NCBI GenBank assembly: GCA_018806915.1
Contig: JAGKQI010000100.1
Location: 2,542,001-2,606,000, forward strand
Direction: 5' to 3'
Length of the DNA: 64,000 bases
Source of the DNA: Phytophthora colocasiae
Taxonomy: Eukaryota > Oomycota > Peronosporomycetes > Peronosporales > Peronosporaceae
The notes under the pieces are model-generated. The model had not been told where the DNA came from. It saw nothing but the letters and a program-made list of their open reading frames with translations, and searched no databases. Shown here piece by piece: positions 10,540-21,387 of the stretch. The position numbers and the translations under genes were made by a program. Position 1 is the first letter of the stretch. Each line of letters starts with the position of its first letter.

Positions 10540-11462
10540 CTTAAGCAAGCCGACGTAGAACACCGGGTGTGTTCGCATCCGCTTTGGCAAGTCAAGCGTG
10601 TATGCCAGGCCCTTCTTGGCCACGACCGTAAATGGTCCGATGAAACGCGGACGCAATTTCGTCTTAAGACATTTGACACTGCATGTGTAGGTAGGTTCTT
10701 AGCGTTTAATAAAACCTGGTCACCGACCTTAAATTCCCATACATTGCTTCTACCTTTGTATCCGCTTGTTCCTTCTGAACGTCTTGGCTTTCAGCCATCG
10801 CGTCGTACACGGCGTAATACGCTCAATCTCACCGAGAGGAAGTCATCGACTTGTTTACGCACAGCAGAAGGGCTGATATCAGCAAGCTCGGAGTCGAGCG
10901 ACGGCACAGCCTCTCCCCCACCAAGCCCAAGGCTACCGCGTGGCGGAGTGAGCGGAACGCGCGGGTGCGCAAGGCCGTTCACGTAGAACGGGGTGAAGCC
11001 TGTCGAGGCATGCACCGCATTGTTCATGGAGAACTCAACGAGAGGGAGCATAGCGCTCCAACGCTTCGGCGTTTCAGCGCATATGCTGCGGAGGATGTCC
11101 TCCAAGACGCGATTGACGCGTTCGGTCTGACCGTCGGTCTGCGGATGGTCCGCCGTGGACATGTCCAGTCGAGTGCCCAGCACCTTGAAGACGGACGTCC
11201 AGAAGTGACCCGTGAAACGGGGATCTCGATCCGAGACAATGGTCTCAGGCAGCCCATGCTGGCGGAAGACCCGATCGATGAAGATCGTCGCTGTACCAGC
11301 ACCATCGACGGTGTCCGGCACAGCCGCTAGATGAGCCATCTTGCTCAGACGGTCAACAAAGACCACCACGCCCGTGTTGCCTGCCGAGTCCTTCGGCAGG
11401 CCAAACACAAAGTCCATACTTATGGACTGCCAACACCCAGAGGGTACAGGTAAGCTCGCCAA
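10540..11462 (-). pseudogene. pol: Integrase core and GPY/F module of element C
   Basis: The core in 10791-11462 shows M-D-F-V-F-G, V-S-D-R-D-P-R-F and H-P-Q-T-D-G-Q-T-E-R. A frameshift follows, and the GPY/F module (R-F-I-G-P-F-T-V ... F-Y-V-G-L-L-K) reads on to about 10540, where it meets a stop. Confidence 0.88.
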
Positions 11463-11565
11463 AGCGCAGCCGCATGCGGCGAGGGTTTAACCCGCTGACA
11501 CGTCTCGCACGTGCGCACATATGTGCTGACCCACTTGTACATCTTCGGCCACCAGTACATGGAGC

Positions 11566-12502
11566 TCACCGAGCTGCGTACGTCTTCTCGCGACCGAGGT
11601 GGCCGCCTGTGGGTGTGTCGTGAGCCTCATAGAGGATACGGTACTTCAGATCCTCATCGTGAGGAACTACCACTCGTGGTGGGTCATCCTGACCCGTGCT
11701 GTAGTACAGCAGACCGCCTTCCAGGCTGTAGCGTTGGAGTCTCGCCTTTAGGCGTCGTGACAGAGTCACCTTTGAGTCTTTAAACTCATCGCTCCCCAGA
11801 GCTTGGCGCAACGCGACACAAGAGTCGTCCTGAGCGTACGCTGCTCGAACCATGTCCGTCACGGACGACGTCACCGAGGTGACATGAGATAACTCATAGT
11901 CCGGGCGACGTGATAACGCGTCAGCGAGGACGTTCTGCCTGCCAGGCTTGTACTTCACCTCGAAGTTATACTCCGCAAAGAAGGAGAGCCATCGGGCCAT
12001 CCTCTGCGAGAGGTGAGGCGACTGCGTCGCTGTGCGTAGTGACGCATGATCCGTGTAGATCACAAACGGCTTGGAGCCGAGCAGGTGAACCCTGAATTTG
12101 ACGAGAGCGTACTTCGTCGCGAGTGGGTGGGTGTCGTGAACTGGAGAGTTCTTCTCAGCAGCCGGGAGCTGTCGCGCCTCAAACGCAATGACGCGTTCGC
12201 GCCCTTCGGCGTCCGCTTGTAGCAAAAGCACTGCCGATGGCAAAGTCAGAGGCGTCACAGACGACAATAAACGGACGAGCGGGGTCTGGCAGCGCCAGTA
12301 TCGGTGCCTGAAGCAGGCTATCCTTGATACAAGTGAACGCATTCTCGTGCTCGGCACGCCATACCCACTCGGCATCCTTCTTAAGGAGATCCGTCAGTGG
12401 CCGAGCCAACTCAGCGTAGTTCTCGCTGTACTTGTGCAAGTAGTTGGCCAAACCCAGCCACTTACGCAAGTCCTTCTGGTTCAAGGGAACCGGCCAATCC
12501 AC
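11566..12502 (-). pseudogene. pol: RT connection and RNase H of element C
   Basis: Two overlapping frames (12179-12502 and 11566-12375) together encode the connection region, then RNase H with D-A-S-D-F-A-I-G and Y-T-D-H-A-S-L-R. One frameshift lies near 12230. The integrase HHCC region begins at the end of this piece. Confidence 0.85.
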
Positions 12503-12524
12503 AATGGCCTTGACCTTTGCTGGA

Positions 12525-13592
12525 TCAGCACGAAGGCCATGCTTCCCAATGAAGCACCCCTAGGAAGGGGATTTCTTCCGCGCCAAAGACGCACTTGTCT
12601 GCGTTGGCGTACAGCTTGTTCGTGCGCATGCACTCGAGCACAGCTCTCACGTGTTCCACGTGCACCTCAACGTCAGTCTTGCCGTGTTCGGCCTGACTGT
12701 GGACGAACACGTCGTCAAAGTACGTTTGTGCGAATGCCCGTAGGGGCCTGAACAGCTGCGTCACTAGACGATTGAACGTTGCGGGCGCGTTCGAGAGCCC
12801 TTGGGGCATGACGAGCCACTCCCAGAGCATACCGCTCGGGGTGCTCACCGCTGTAAGCGGAATATCACTGGCTCGCATGAGCAGCTGATAGTACCCATCG
12901 ACTAAGTCGAGTGCACTGTACATGGTGCAACCCACCGCGTTGTTCTGAAGAACATCCTTCCTAGGAATCGGCGTCTGCGCCGGAATCGTGGCAGTGTTGA
13001 GCTTGTTAAAAGCGTGAACGATACGCCACTTGCCATTCGGCTTTCTGACACAGAACGTTGGCGCGGAATGCGGAGACTTGCTCTCGCGCACGAGACCCGC
13101 CGCGTGCTTCGCACGGAAGAAGGCGTCAATGACGTCGCATTGCTCTTTAGGAAGAGGCCACTGTCGGGTCACGCAGTACTTAGTTCCGGGAACTAAGTCG
13201 ATCTCATGACGAACGCCTCGGTCGGGAGGCAGGCCACTCGGTGGTTCCTTCGAGACAACGTCTCCATATTCCTTCAGCAAGGAGTGGAAGGGATCCGAGG
13301 GATTCTTGAGGATCTCCGATCCACTCCTGGCGTTCAACGCCTTCTTGACTTCGGCCAAGACGGACTCGTCAACGAGGGACGACGAGTTTAACTCCTCCTC
13401 AGGTCGAACGATGACCACCTCGGCGAATTCGCCAGCCTTCAAGGCATCGCCAAAGTCGGCGAAGGACATCTCTTCTAGCTCAAGGAGCTTGTCAACACTT
13501 GGCAAGTCGTGCAGCAGGACTGCCTTCGGCACTACCGCCCACTCCATCAACCAGAGTGTATAGCTGCCCACAGCCCTCCGGTGCGTCGGCAC
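12525..13592 (-). pseudogene. pol: Reverse transcriptase of element C
   Basis: Contains Y-F-D-D and the surrounding fingers/palm blocks (for example L-V-M-P-Q-G-L-S-N-A-P) in near-identical order to B. The end of the frame is shifted near 12540. Confidence 0.9.
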
Positions 13593-13680
13593 TTGACGTC
13601 ACGGATGACTCAGACGCAGAGCGTCTCGCCCGAAAGGGCCTTACGACGTCTTCGCCTAGCCGAAGATCGTCTACTCGACG

Positions 13681-13880
13681 GAGTACGTGCCGTCGCACAA
13701 GTTTCGGCCTCTCTCGGCCCAGTGTCAGGGACACTCAGCGATCCACTCGGTCGACGACCGATGCCGCTCAGCGGAGTACGTGCCGCTGCACAATCAATGA
13801 CCGTAACAGGTCCAGTGTCAGAGACACTCAGCGATCGACTTGTCCACGACCAGTATCACTCGACGGAGTACGTGCCGCCC
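13681..13880 (-). repeat. About 93-bp tandem repeats in the element C pol linker
   Basis: The block gagtacgtgccg recurs at 13681, 13774 and 13866 (spacings 93 and 92 bp). The units fall in the protease-RT linker, the same position as the 111-bp repeats of element B, but with unrelated sequence. Confidence 0.75.
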
Positions 13881-14255
13881 CACAGTTCACGGCCTGGTAA
13901 GGCCCGATGCCATCGGCATCCAGTGACGGTCCATGACCGGCGTCACTCGGGTTACGTGAGCTTTGCCCACACGTTGACTCACTGCCAACCAGCGCTATGC
14001 GCTCAACAGGGCTGCGATCCTCGCACTTTCGGTGCTGTCCACTAACTCGGACACCGACTTCCAGCATCATTGCCGACTCGGCTCGATGCTCGCGCCAATA
14101 GCGCTTCTGCTTCCTAGCAGAGGTGGGTTCATGACTCGCCAAAGCTCCACTAGGAGAAAGTGCGTAGCACCTAAGGTCTTCGACCTCAGTCGATCCATGG
14201 CTCGTGGCGCTCCAGCCACGCCATACCAAGGATGAGGTCGTACCTCGAATCCAGG

Positions 14256-14501
14256 TCAAGACAAGCAGCGTTCCACGCTGTCGAAGTCCAGGAACTTCAG
14301 CCGTAGGTCCATCAGGACCTTGGCTGCCGTGACACGGACGCGCCCGTCGCTAGAACGGACAGTGACGGTGTCACCTCTTCGCGCTCGAAGCGCCTCAGCA
14401 TATTGCTGACTACCCTCAACGGTGGAGCGTCTGACGTAGTTGCCAGACGCTCCTGAATCGATCAACACGATCCACGGCTTCTCGAAGCCCTTCACGTCCA
14501 T
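14256..14501 (-). pseudogene. pol: Protease of element C
   Basis: An 81-residue retropepsin fragment with active site L-I-D-S-G-A-S, collinear with the protease of B. It ends early at a frameshift near 14256. Confidence 0.82.
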
Positions 14502-14679
14502 GGACGACCAGCAAGCCCTGCTTGCTCACGTTCCGTGTTCAAGAGCACGGAGCTCTTCGGAGCTGAGCCCAGTGCCTCTCACGCACTGCAGAACTCAGTT
14601 CTTCCCCAGTAGACCGCCCCGCGTCTACTGGGAGCCGTCGTTTCCTGGGCAGAGCCCAAAGCGGGACCCGCGACAGGGT

Positions 14680-15593
14680 TGCGGCCATTCTGGCCGGCGC
14701 GCTCTTTGCGCAGAGGGCAGTTGGGCCTCAGTGTGTGGGACTACCACACGTGTAGCACCGACGAGTGCTCATACCCTGCACCGCAGCTCGTAGCTCGGCT
14801 ACTTCATCTTCAGCATAGCTGAGGTCCATGGGTTCGGGTCCCCGGACCTGTGCTATTAGCACCGACCCTCGACAACTTAAAGTTGTGTTCAGCATTCAAT
14901 GCCACGCTAACAGCGTCCTCGAAGGTGCGAGGATTCTGACGGAATGCCTCCGTCCTGGCCACGCCAGCTCTCAGACCTTCCATGAAGATAGTCACAGTGA
15001 CCACCTCAGGTAGAGGATCGGCAGCCATGCCGGCAATGAGCGTGCGCAGCTCTTGGACATAGTCCACCAGGTCCTTCTTGCCCTGTCGGCAAGCGAGGAA
15101 GCGTGACCGCACGCGATACGCCTGGTTAGGGTGGAGCAAATACTTGCGTAAGTTTGGCCTTAAGCTCACCCCAAGTGGGGAAGGCCATTTCTACCGACGT
15201 CCCAGACGTCAAAGCCCATTCTCGTGCTCGACCTTCGAGCTTAGAGATGGCGAACGCCACGCGTTGGCCTTCCAACTGGAGCATAGCGGCCCCCATAGCC
15301 ATCCTCGACCTCTCGGGTCCACAATAGGAGGTTCTCTCCTTCGTGCCCGTGAAGGTCTTCACGCTGAGCGTGACGGGCTTAGCTCTCGGAGCAGGATTAA
15401 CTCCTTTTACATTCCGCTGAATGTGCTCAACGAGAGCGTTCTCGTACGAGGCAAATGCCTCCAGGCGCGCGTTGACGGCCTCCGGCCCTTGAGACGCAAG
15501 GTGCGCCATACCTTCAGGGCCCAACAAGGACGTAAGCTTGTTAAGCGTGTCCCGCTGACTCGGAGTCAAGTGAGCGTATGCTTCTGGCTCCAT
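14680..15593 (-). pseudogene. gag: Gag of element C with broken zinc knuckle
   Basis: ATG at 15593 (preferred over the GTG at 15599) opens a Gag frame to 15126. A frameshift then moves the capsid part to the frame covering 14810-15169, where F-L-A-C-R-Q-G-K-K-D-L-V-D-Y-V aligns with the Gag of B. Around 14680-14760 a CCHC knuckle (C-Y-T-C-G-S-P-T-H) is followed directly by a stop. At least two lesions are visible. Confidence 0.8.
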
Positions 15594-15636
15594 TCTCACA
15601 GAGAAACAGTCTTCAACTCAGGAGTTGGATTGACTA

Positions 15637-15648
15637 CAAGTGCTACCA
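15637..15648 (-). other. Primer-binding site of element C
   Basis: Minus strand TGGTAGCACTTG, two bases from the LTR. Identical to the site in element B. Confidence 0.6.
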
Positions 15649-15650
15649 GA

Positions 15651-16062
15651 TGCAGCGGGGCTGCGTAGGTGTGCACGGCACAGAGGAAGTTGGGTTGACT
15701 CGTAGAGTCCTGCTTGCAAGGCACTAGCCTTCGGTTCTATACAAGAACCAAGTAGTCCACTAAATACGGGACTCTCACAATCAGTGTCCCTATAATAAAG
15801 GAACTAACACTAATTATGTAAAATGCAAACTGATTTTTATTTATTTTATTGCCCTAATCCTGAATGTAACGGATTTAGTATCTAACATACTAAATCCTAA
15901 TCAAATGTAATGTGTGGCTCTGAGCTAACAGCCAGCAACTGGCTACATGTGTGACGTGTGAGAAACACTATGTGTTGTACACGGATCTGTGACTTGTGAC
16001 CTGGATGGTGTATACCACACCTATTGTAGCCAAGGCGCGCAGCGCCGTGTAACCCCGTTACA
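15651..16062 (-). repeat. LTR of element C (5' LTR)
   Basis: A 412-bp LTR ending gtgtaaccccgttaca, the same terminal sequence type as the LTRs of element B. It is followed by target duplication agttg at 16063-16067. Confidence 0.88.
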
Positions 16063-16718
16063 AGTTGCGTGCGGGCCGGGCTTACTCTTAAGCCGTCCAT
16101 GAACACAGTTACTTGGATGTGTTCAGGTAGGGGGTTCCCTACCAGAGATGCCGCGAGAACGCGCATCTCTTGGATGTACTCGTGCAGGTCACGTTTCCCT
16201 TGCTTGCAGGCTAGGAAGCGTGACCGCTGGCGATACTCATAGTTCGCCGGGAGGAATGCGGCCCGAAGCTGTTCGCACAGCTGGGCCCAGGATGTAAAAC
16301 ATCCAGGCGACGTCGCTTCGCGCGTGTACGCCCATGTCTTCGCTCGACCCCCGAGGTTAGACAGCGCGAAAGCGACCCGAAGTCGCTCCACCGAGATGAG
16401 AGCCGCCTCCATGGCGAGCTCAACTTCTCGGATCCAGAAGTGAAGGTTTTCACCTTCTTTCCCTTCATAGGGAAGAACCTTGAGTCTTAAAGGCTTGGGT
16501 TGAACCGGCCTCGGTTCAACCACAGGAGCCTCAAAGGTTCCTCGAACGTGCTCAATGAGCCCACGTTCGTACATGTCGAACGCCGCCACGCGTTCGACCT
16601 GCTCGGCCGGCGTCGCCGCCGCCAAGCTTCGGAAGGCATCCATCCCAAAGATGCCCGCCATCTTCCGGACCGACTCAAACTGAGAGTCGGTCAAGTGAGG
16701 AAACTCACTTCGATCCAT
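16063..16718 (-). pseudogene. gag: Gag of element B, N-terminal part
   Basis: This is the start of Gag for virus-like particle assembly. The ATG at 16718 lies in a good context (ACCATGG), so I prefer it to the in-frame TTG nine bases upstream. The region matches the retrotransposon Gag matrix/capsid pattern, with a W-I-R-E-V helix and an F-L-A-C-K-Q-G-K-R-D-L-H-E-Y-I stretch shared with the Gag of element C. The frame runs into the LTR of element C at 16062. Coding resumes at 8214. Confidence 0.85.
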
Positions 16719-16788
16719 GGTGGCCAACTACTTCTGGCCACAGAGGATTCAGGTAATCAATCTACCCGCGTAGGCGTAGGATTGACTA

Positions 16789-16800
16789 CAAGTGCTACCA
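16789..16800 (-). other. Primer-binding site of element B
   Basis: On the minus strand TGGTAGCACTTG begins two bases after the LTR. The TGG start fits pairing with a tRNA CCA end. The same 12 bases, and about ten more, occur at the same place in element C. I could not match it to a tRNA. Confidence 0.6.
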
Positions 16801-16802
16801 AG

Positions 16803-17118
16803 TGTGACGGGGGTCACACAGCACTTCACACAGAGGAAGGCTTGGAGTATACAAACTCCTAGTGAACGGCAGTTCACTCGGTCCCCAAAGACTTGGGGAG
16901 ACTAACTAAAGATTAGGTAGATTTAAGACTGAATATATTATAGATACTTGTTAGCTTGGCCTGCAATACAAACTAAAAGATATCTATAGTGTAACCTATA
17001 TAGAAGGTGATAGGTGGCTGCGGAGCCACCTGCCACGTGTCACCATGATGTGTGACACACCAAATGTATCCACTTCGGAAGAGTGACTAAAGTCACTCTT
17101 CAATGTAACCCCGTTACA
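16803..17118 (-). repeat. LTR of element B (5' LTR)
   Basis: Partner of 616-931, followed by target duplication ctgct at 17119-17123. As the upstream LTR of a minus-strand element it would carry the promoter for the B transcript. Confidence 0.93.
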
Positions 17119-17334
17119 CTGCTGAAGCGCGACGGCAACATCAACAGCAAGTTGACGACACTGTACGATGGACCGTACACAGTGATTGCCGTTCGCGACA
17201 ATGGAACGCTGGTCATCGATAAAGGCCGCTACACCGAGACAGTGCACATCCGCCGCATCGTCCCTTACAAGGTCCAGCGTGGGGAAGACTGTGAGCAACC
17301 AGATAAGAGTCAACGTGCCAGTGCACGTAAGTAG
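17119..17334 (+). pseudogene. Integrase C-terminus of element A, 3' part
   Basis: This is the continuation of the integrase frame broken at 615. It shows the G-P-Y-T-V motif of the GPY/F module, followed by a short charged tail and a stop at 17334. The first five bases (17119-17123, ctgct) duplicate 611-615, so removing element B and one copy of the duplication restores a continuous frame. No LTR of element A was recognised downstream. Confidence 0.75.
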
Positions 17335-17940
17335 ACAACTGCTTGAACTCAGCTACCAAAAACACATGCACAACAGAGAGAGAGATATCGAGTAGGATGG
17401 CACTCAGCTAGGCATCTATCTCAACAATTCATCAGTTCCAATTTCACTACCTACTAAGGACTCGTGACAAGAGCAATTCTGCTTGGAGGCAATCTAAAGA
17501 AACGCAGTCTATCGTCGATACTATGCAAGAAGCCACACGCTCGCTCTGGGTGACGAAGAGAACTCGGAGAGCACGTGTGGCCAAGGTTGCATTCCTTGCA
17601 AGAAAGATGGGCAAGTGGTTGCGCTGCTATCGGCGGTTTTCCGAGTCAAACGTGCTTCGTCCTGGCTCATGCGCTTGCGTCGGAGAGGTCTCTGCACGTG
17701 TTGGTCCTTGTGTCCACTGAAAACATTCGTCACTGCTGCTCGCTTTTGCCAACAAGAGGCTGCTGGTTGCATTCATTGGCTTTAACTTGGTGACAGAGTT
17801 ACAACGCTGCCATCCTGTTGGTCGCGCGGCGAGAGATACAACCGTCCTTCATGGACAATTTTGGGCGGTATTGCTGTCTCCCTTTGGCCAGGCATGTTAC
17901 AGATCCATCACTGCTCTTGTCAAGACGCCGTTGAGTTCAC
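17335..17940. other. Gap between retrotransposon nest and transporter cluster
   Basis: No convincing gene. Short ORFs in several frames lack recognisable motifs. It may hold the rest of element A and the upstream region of the first transporter. Confidence 0.4.
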
Positions 17941-17955
17941 TTCACATTTCCAATT
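17941..17955 (+). promoter_or_regulatory. Putative core promoter of transporter 1
   Basis: The sequence ttcacatttccaatt resembles the oomycete Inr plus flanking promoter region. Its second half (tttccaattcgac) is shared with the promoter of transporter 3. It lies about 50 bp before the ATG. Confidence 0.45.
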
Positions 17956-17991
17956 CGACTGTCTTCTACTCAAGTTCCAATATCTCGAATC

Positions 17992-19460
17992 ATGGCCAAA
18001 CAACCGTTCTTCACGTCCGAAGACTTCAAAATGGCCTTCAGTATCTACTGTAGCATGTGTGGTATCGGTACACTCGGAATGCCCGGGATCTTTGCTCGCA
18101 CGGGTCCAGTACTCGGGTTCATCGCCACTGTTCTCTTGGCTCTGGCCAACATTTATGCTTCGGTCTCCATGTCCAAGGTGCTTCTGCTGGCCCCGACTTC
18201 TGTGAAGACTTTCAGTGACCTGGGTGAATGGTCCATGGGCAAGACTGGTCGCTGGCTGGCTGTGATCTCCCAAATGGGCTCATGTCTCCTCGTTCCATGT
18301 GCGTTCCTCGTACTTGGCGGTGGACTCCTCGACGGTCTCTTCCCGGATGCCTTCAGTGTCACCGTATGGATCATCCTCATGACTGCGACGGTGCTGCCGT
18401 TCTGTTTGGTGCCGACTCTCAAGGAAGGAGCTGGTGCAGCGTTCGCCGGTTGCTTGGGCACACTCGTAGCCGACGGTCTTGCTATCGGCATCGTCGTACA
18501 CGGAATGGAAGGCCACCCAAGCATCCCAATCTGGGCCAAGTGGTTGGCGCGTTCGGCAACTTGTCGCTTGGTATTGGCGCTGGAATCGTTCTGGCGGACG
18601 TCCAGCGGCAACACAGCGATCCGAGTCGCATGCCACGCGTGGTCGTCGTCACTTTGCTGATCATCATGCTCACATTGATGGTTATGGGGCTCGTACCGTA
18701 CTTCTCTTTGGGGTGCCAAGGCAACGGCAACGTCCTCTACACGATCTACCCGGACGCAACTACCGGTCTCACTTCGGTGGGGTTTAAGCCTAATTGGGGA
18801 GCTGTCGTGCTCGCGTATATTGCTATGCAGATGCACATTACCATCGCCTTCGCTGTGATGCTCAATCCTGCGTTCTTCATCGCCGAACGCCTTGTACTGG
18901 GCATGCACAAGAAAGTTCAAGAGAATATCGAGGATGGAAACTACCAAGAAGCTGGCACGCCCCTAGAAGATGCTGTCAAACAGAATGACGTGGCTCGCAT
19001 CAGCATCTCGTCGGACCGTCGATCAAAGACGTCGCTGGTGCCCGTGACGCCCACTGAGCATCAGCCGAACGATGAGGCCTACGCAGCTGAAGCCGCTGAG
19101 TATCACGGCGCCAACCGCGTTAAGTATGTCGTGCTGCGTGTTATCATCGTTGTCGTTTTGGTCGTGATCTCTATCCTCTTCCAGGACCACTTCTCCGACT
19201 TCGCTGACTTCGTTGGAGCGTCCGCTATCACCACAAACTGCGTCATCCTGCCGTTGGTGTTCTATCTTGGAAAGACATGGAACCAGGTCCCAGTGTATGA
19301 GAAGGTCGGGGCTGCTACGGTCCTCGTAGTTTGTACCATTCTCGGCTGCTACGCGACGTATTTGTCCGGGAAAAACCTGTTCGCTCCGTCCGATTCAGAC
19401 ACGTTCCCGTACTGTGAGCCGGAGTTTGAGAACACTATCTACTACAACCAAACTGTCTGA
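17992..19460 (+). pseudogene. AAAP amino-acid transporter 1 (frameshifted)
   Basis: A multi-pass amino-acid/proton-type permease. It begins M-A-K-Q-P-F-F and carries the N-terminal family motif G-I-G-T-L-G-M-P-G. Frame 1 runs to about 18530. The rest (V-V-G-A-F-G-N-L-S-L through the C-terminal P-Y-C-E-P-E-F) is in frame 3. In the loop after H-P-S the three intact paralogues have 45 nt where this gene has 32, a net loss of 13 nt. That accounts for the shift, and adding it back gives a length divisible by three. An extracellular/loop deletion of this kind should be inactivating. Otherwise the sequence is well conserved, so decay is recent or it is an assembly error. Confidence 0.85.
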
Positions 19461-19923
19461 GTCTACCTACCTCGTCGAATGAATACAGTGTGTGTCTACC
19501 TTTGTTTCGTGTTGAAGTGTGCCTGCTTTTGTCTTCAACGTGCCAGTTCTACCACCTCCGAACTAAAAGTCCACTCTGCGGGACAATGTGTAGACGAAGC
19601 CTGTAGACGAAGACCTCTCCATCTCCCTTCAATGCCAAGTTGACAGCACCGCACAGACAACGAGTCTTTCAGATTATTGGACAGCCCAGTTCGTGACTCG
19701 GGGAGTACCGCGTGGATCTGTATCGTTGTCCTCCAATTGAACTTGGCTCAACTTATCACCAAGTCGCTGCATCGCGCCGGCTTGAATTCCTTTGTCGTCT
19801 GTCTCATGACACCAATGAATGGCATGACTGGACGAGGGCATCCAAACACGTTGTTCACTCACACGACTCGACCACCACACACCGCCACGCGCGTCATTTT
19901 TGCTTAAACCGTTTCCAGTCACC
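19461..19923. other. Intergenic region before transporter 2
   Basis: No gene seen. An Inr-like gttcactc lies at 19853-19860, about 65 bp before the ATG of the next gene. The match is too short for a firm promoter call. Confidence 0.35.
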
Positions 19924-21387
19924 ATGGCGAAGGAGGCTTTCTTCACGGTCGAGGACATTAAGATCTCGTTCAACCTCTTCTGCTGCGTCTGCGGCATCGG
20001 CACGCTCGGTCTACCGGGCAACTTCGCGCGTGCCGGCCCCGTGTTCGCGAGTATCGCGATGGCGTTCATGATCTTTGCGAACGTGTACGCGTCCATCGCC
20101 ATGTCTAAGGTGATGCTGCTCGCCCCCGGCACAGTTGTGACGTTCGGCGATCTCGGTGAATGGGCCATGGGCAAGACCGGCCGCTGGTTGTGCACGGGCT
20201 CGCAGATCATCTCATGCGTGTTGATCCCGTGTGTGTTCCTCGTGCTTGGCGGTGGACTGCTCGACGGTCTGTTCCCGAACGCCTTCAGTCCGACGGTCTG
20301 GATCATTATCATGGCCACGACGGTGCTGCCGTTGTGTCTTGTGCCGACGCTGAAAGAAGGTTCCGGTGTTGCATTCGCCGGCTGTGTGGGAACGCTGGTA
20401 GCTGACGTGATCGGCGTCGCCGTCGTGATGCATGGCATGCGCGGCCACCCGAGCGTCCCGGAGGTAGACGTGAGCTTCTCGCAAGTGGCCGGCACATTCG
20501 GCAACCTCGCGCTGAGCTACGGCGCCGGTATCATCATCCCGGACTTGCAGCGTCAGCACAGTGAGCCCCACCACATGCCGCGCATCATCACATTCACCAT
20601 GGTGATCATCTCGATCCTGTTCGTCGTGCTCTCGGTTGTGCCGTTCACGTCCGCCGGCTGCCAGATCTCAGGCAACATCCTATACACGATCTACCCGGAC
20701 AGCGACACGGGGCTCACGTCACTGGGCTTCAAGCCGAACTGGGGCGCCGTCGTGCTCGCCTACCTTGCCATGCAGCTTCACATCACCACAGCCTTCTCCG
20801 TTCTACTCAACCCGGCCTTCTACATGGCTGAGTTCGTGGTTCTGGGTATGCACCGTCAGAACAAGGCGGCTGACGTCGAAAACGGCCTTCAATATGTCGC
20901 GTCCGCCAGTCCGGCCGATGAACTCGCGAAGCCGGTCGAGGCCTCGCCCGTATCAGGAGACCACAAGTGCCACTGCAACTGCCACGAGGAGACTGACGCC
21001 GAAGCCGCTGAGTACCGCGGTGCTAACGCTATTAAGTACGTGGTGCTTCGTATCTGCATCACTGTGATCTTGGTGGTGCTGTCCATCCTGTTCAAAGACC
21101 ACTTCTCGGACTTTGCCGACTTCGTGGGCTCGTCGTCGTTGACTATGAGCTGCATCCTCTTGCCGGTTGCTTTCTATCTCATCAAGGCGTGGAACACAAT
21201 TCCGATGGTTGAAAAAGTGGCGGCGATCATCGTGCTGGTGGTGTGCTTCGTTCTCGGGTGTTATTCGACCTACACGGCAGGGAAGAACCTCTTTGCGCCG
21301 TCTGACTCGGATGCTGCGTTCCCATACTGCGAACCGGAATTCCAGAACACAGTGTTCTACAACTACACAGCTGAGCACGAATCTTAA
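19924..21387 (+). CDS. AAAP amino-acid transporter 2
   Basis: A 487-residue permease of the amino acid/auxin permease family, expected to move amino acids across the plasma or an internal membrane. I start at M-A-K-E-A-F-F (19924), which aligns with the starts of the paralogues, not at the in-frame ATG at 19900. About eleven hydrophobic segments alternate with short loops. The family signature G-I-G-T-L-G-L-P-G-N-F-A-R-A-G-P is at residues 25-40. A variable hydrophilic loop near residues 320-360 is His/Cys-rich here, unlike the Ser-rich loop of its neighbours. No introns. High GC3 compared with the flanking repeats. Substrate cannot be told from sequence. Confidence 0.93.
   Translation: MAKEAFFTVEDIKISFNLFCCVCGIGTLGLPGNFARAGPVFASIAMAFMIFANVYASIAMSKVMLLAPGTVVTFGDLGEWAMGKTGRWLCTGSQIISCVLIPCVFLVLGGGLLDGLFPNAFSPTVWIIIMATTVLPLCLVPTLKEGSGVAFAGCVGTLVADVIGVAVVMHGMRGHPSVPEVDVSFSQVAGTFGNLALSYGAGIIIPDLQRQHSEPHHMPRIITFTMVIISILFVVLSVVPFTSAGCQISGNILYTIYPDSDTGLTSLGFKPNWGAVVLAYLAMQLHITTAFSVLLNPAFYMAEFVVLGMHRQNKAADVENGLQYVASASPADELAKPVEASPVSGDHKCHCNCHEETDAEAAEYRGANAIKYVVLRICITVILVVLSILFKDHFSDFADFVGSSSLTMSCILLPVAFYLIKAWNTIPMVEKVAAIIVLVVCFVLGCYSTYTAGKNLFAPSDSDAAFPYCEPEFQNTVFYNYTAEHES

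Larger units (their letters stand above)
8215..16062 (-). mobile_element. Ty3/gypsy chromodomain retrotransposon C, nested in B gag
   Basis: A 7.85-kb element on the minus strand, inserted in the gag gene of B with target duplication agttg (8210-8214 and 16063-16067). Order in its own direction: LTR 15651-16062, primer site, gag, zinc knuckle, protease, reverse transcriptase, RNase H, integrase, GPY/F, chromodomain, antisense region, polypurine tract, LTR 8215-8622. It is related to B in every domain but clearly distinct. Its genes carry more frameshifts than those of B, and its LTRs differ from each other. Confidence 0.93.
616..17118 (-). mobile_element. Ty3/gypsy chromodomain retrotransposon B (interrupted by C)
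   Basis: A complete LTR retrotransposon on the minus strand, flanked by the 5-bp target duplication ctgct. Order in its own direction: LTR (16803-17118), primer site, gag (split by element C), protease, reverse transcriptase, RNase H, integrase with GPY/F motif, chromodomain, an antisense ORF region, polypurine tract, LTR (616-931). Without C and its duplicated target it would be about 8.65 kb. The LTRs read as identical over 316 bp, implying recent insertion or recent LTR homogenisation. Pol nevertheless carries at least two one-base frameshifts, so as written it is not autonomous. Confidence 0.93.

Noticed and set aside
13499..14045. Overlapping + ORFs of 133-178 codons
   Set aside because: Antisense to the element C protease-RT linker with its tandem repeats; the repeat structure keeps all frames open by chance.
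18153..18947. 264-codon minus ORF
   Set aside because: Antisense to transporter 1. High GC3 coding sequence produces long shadow frames on the opposite strand.
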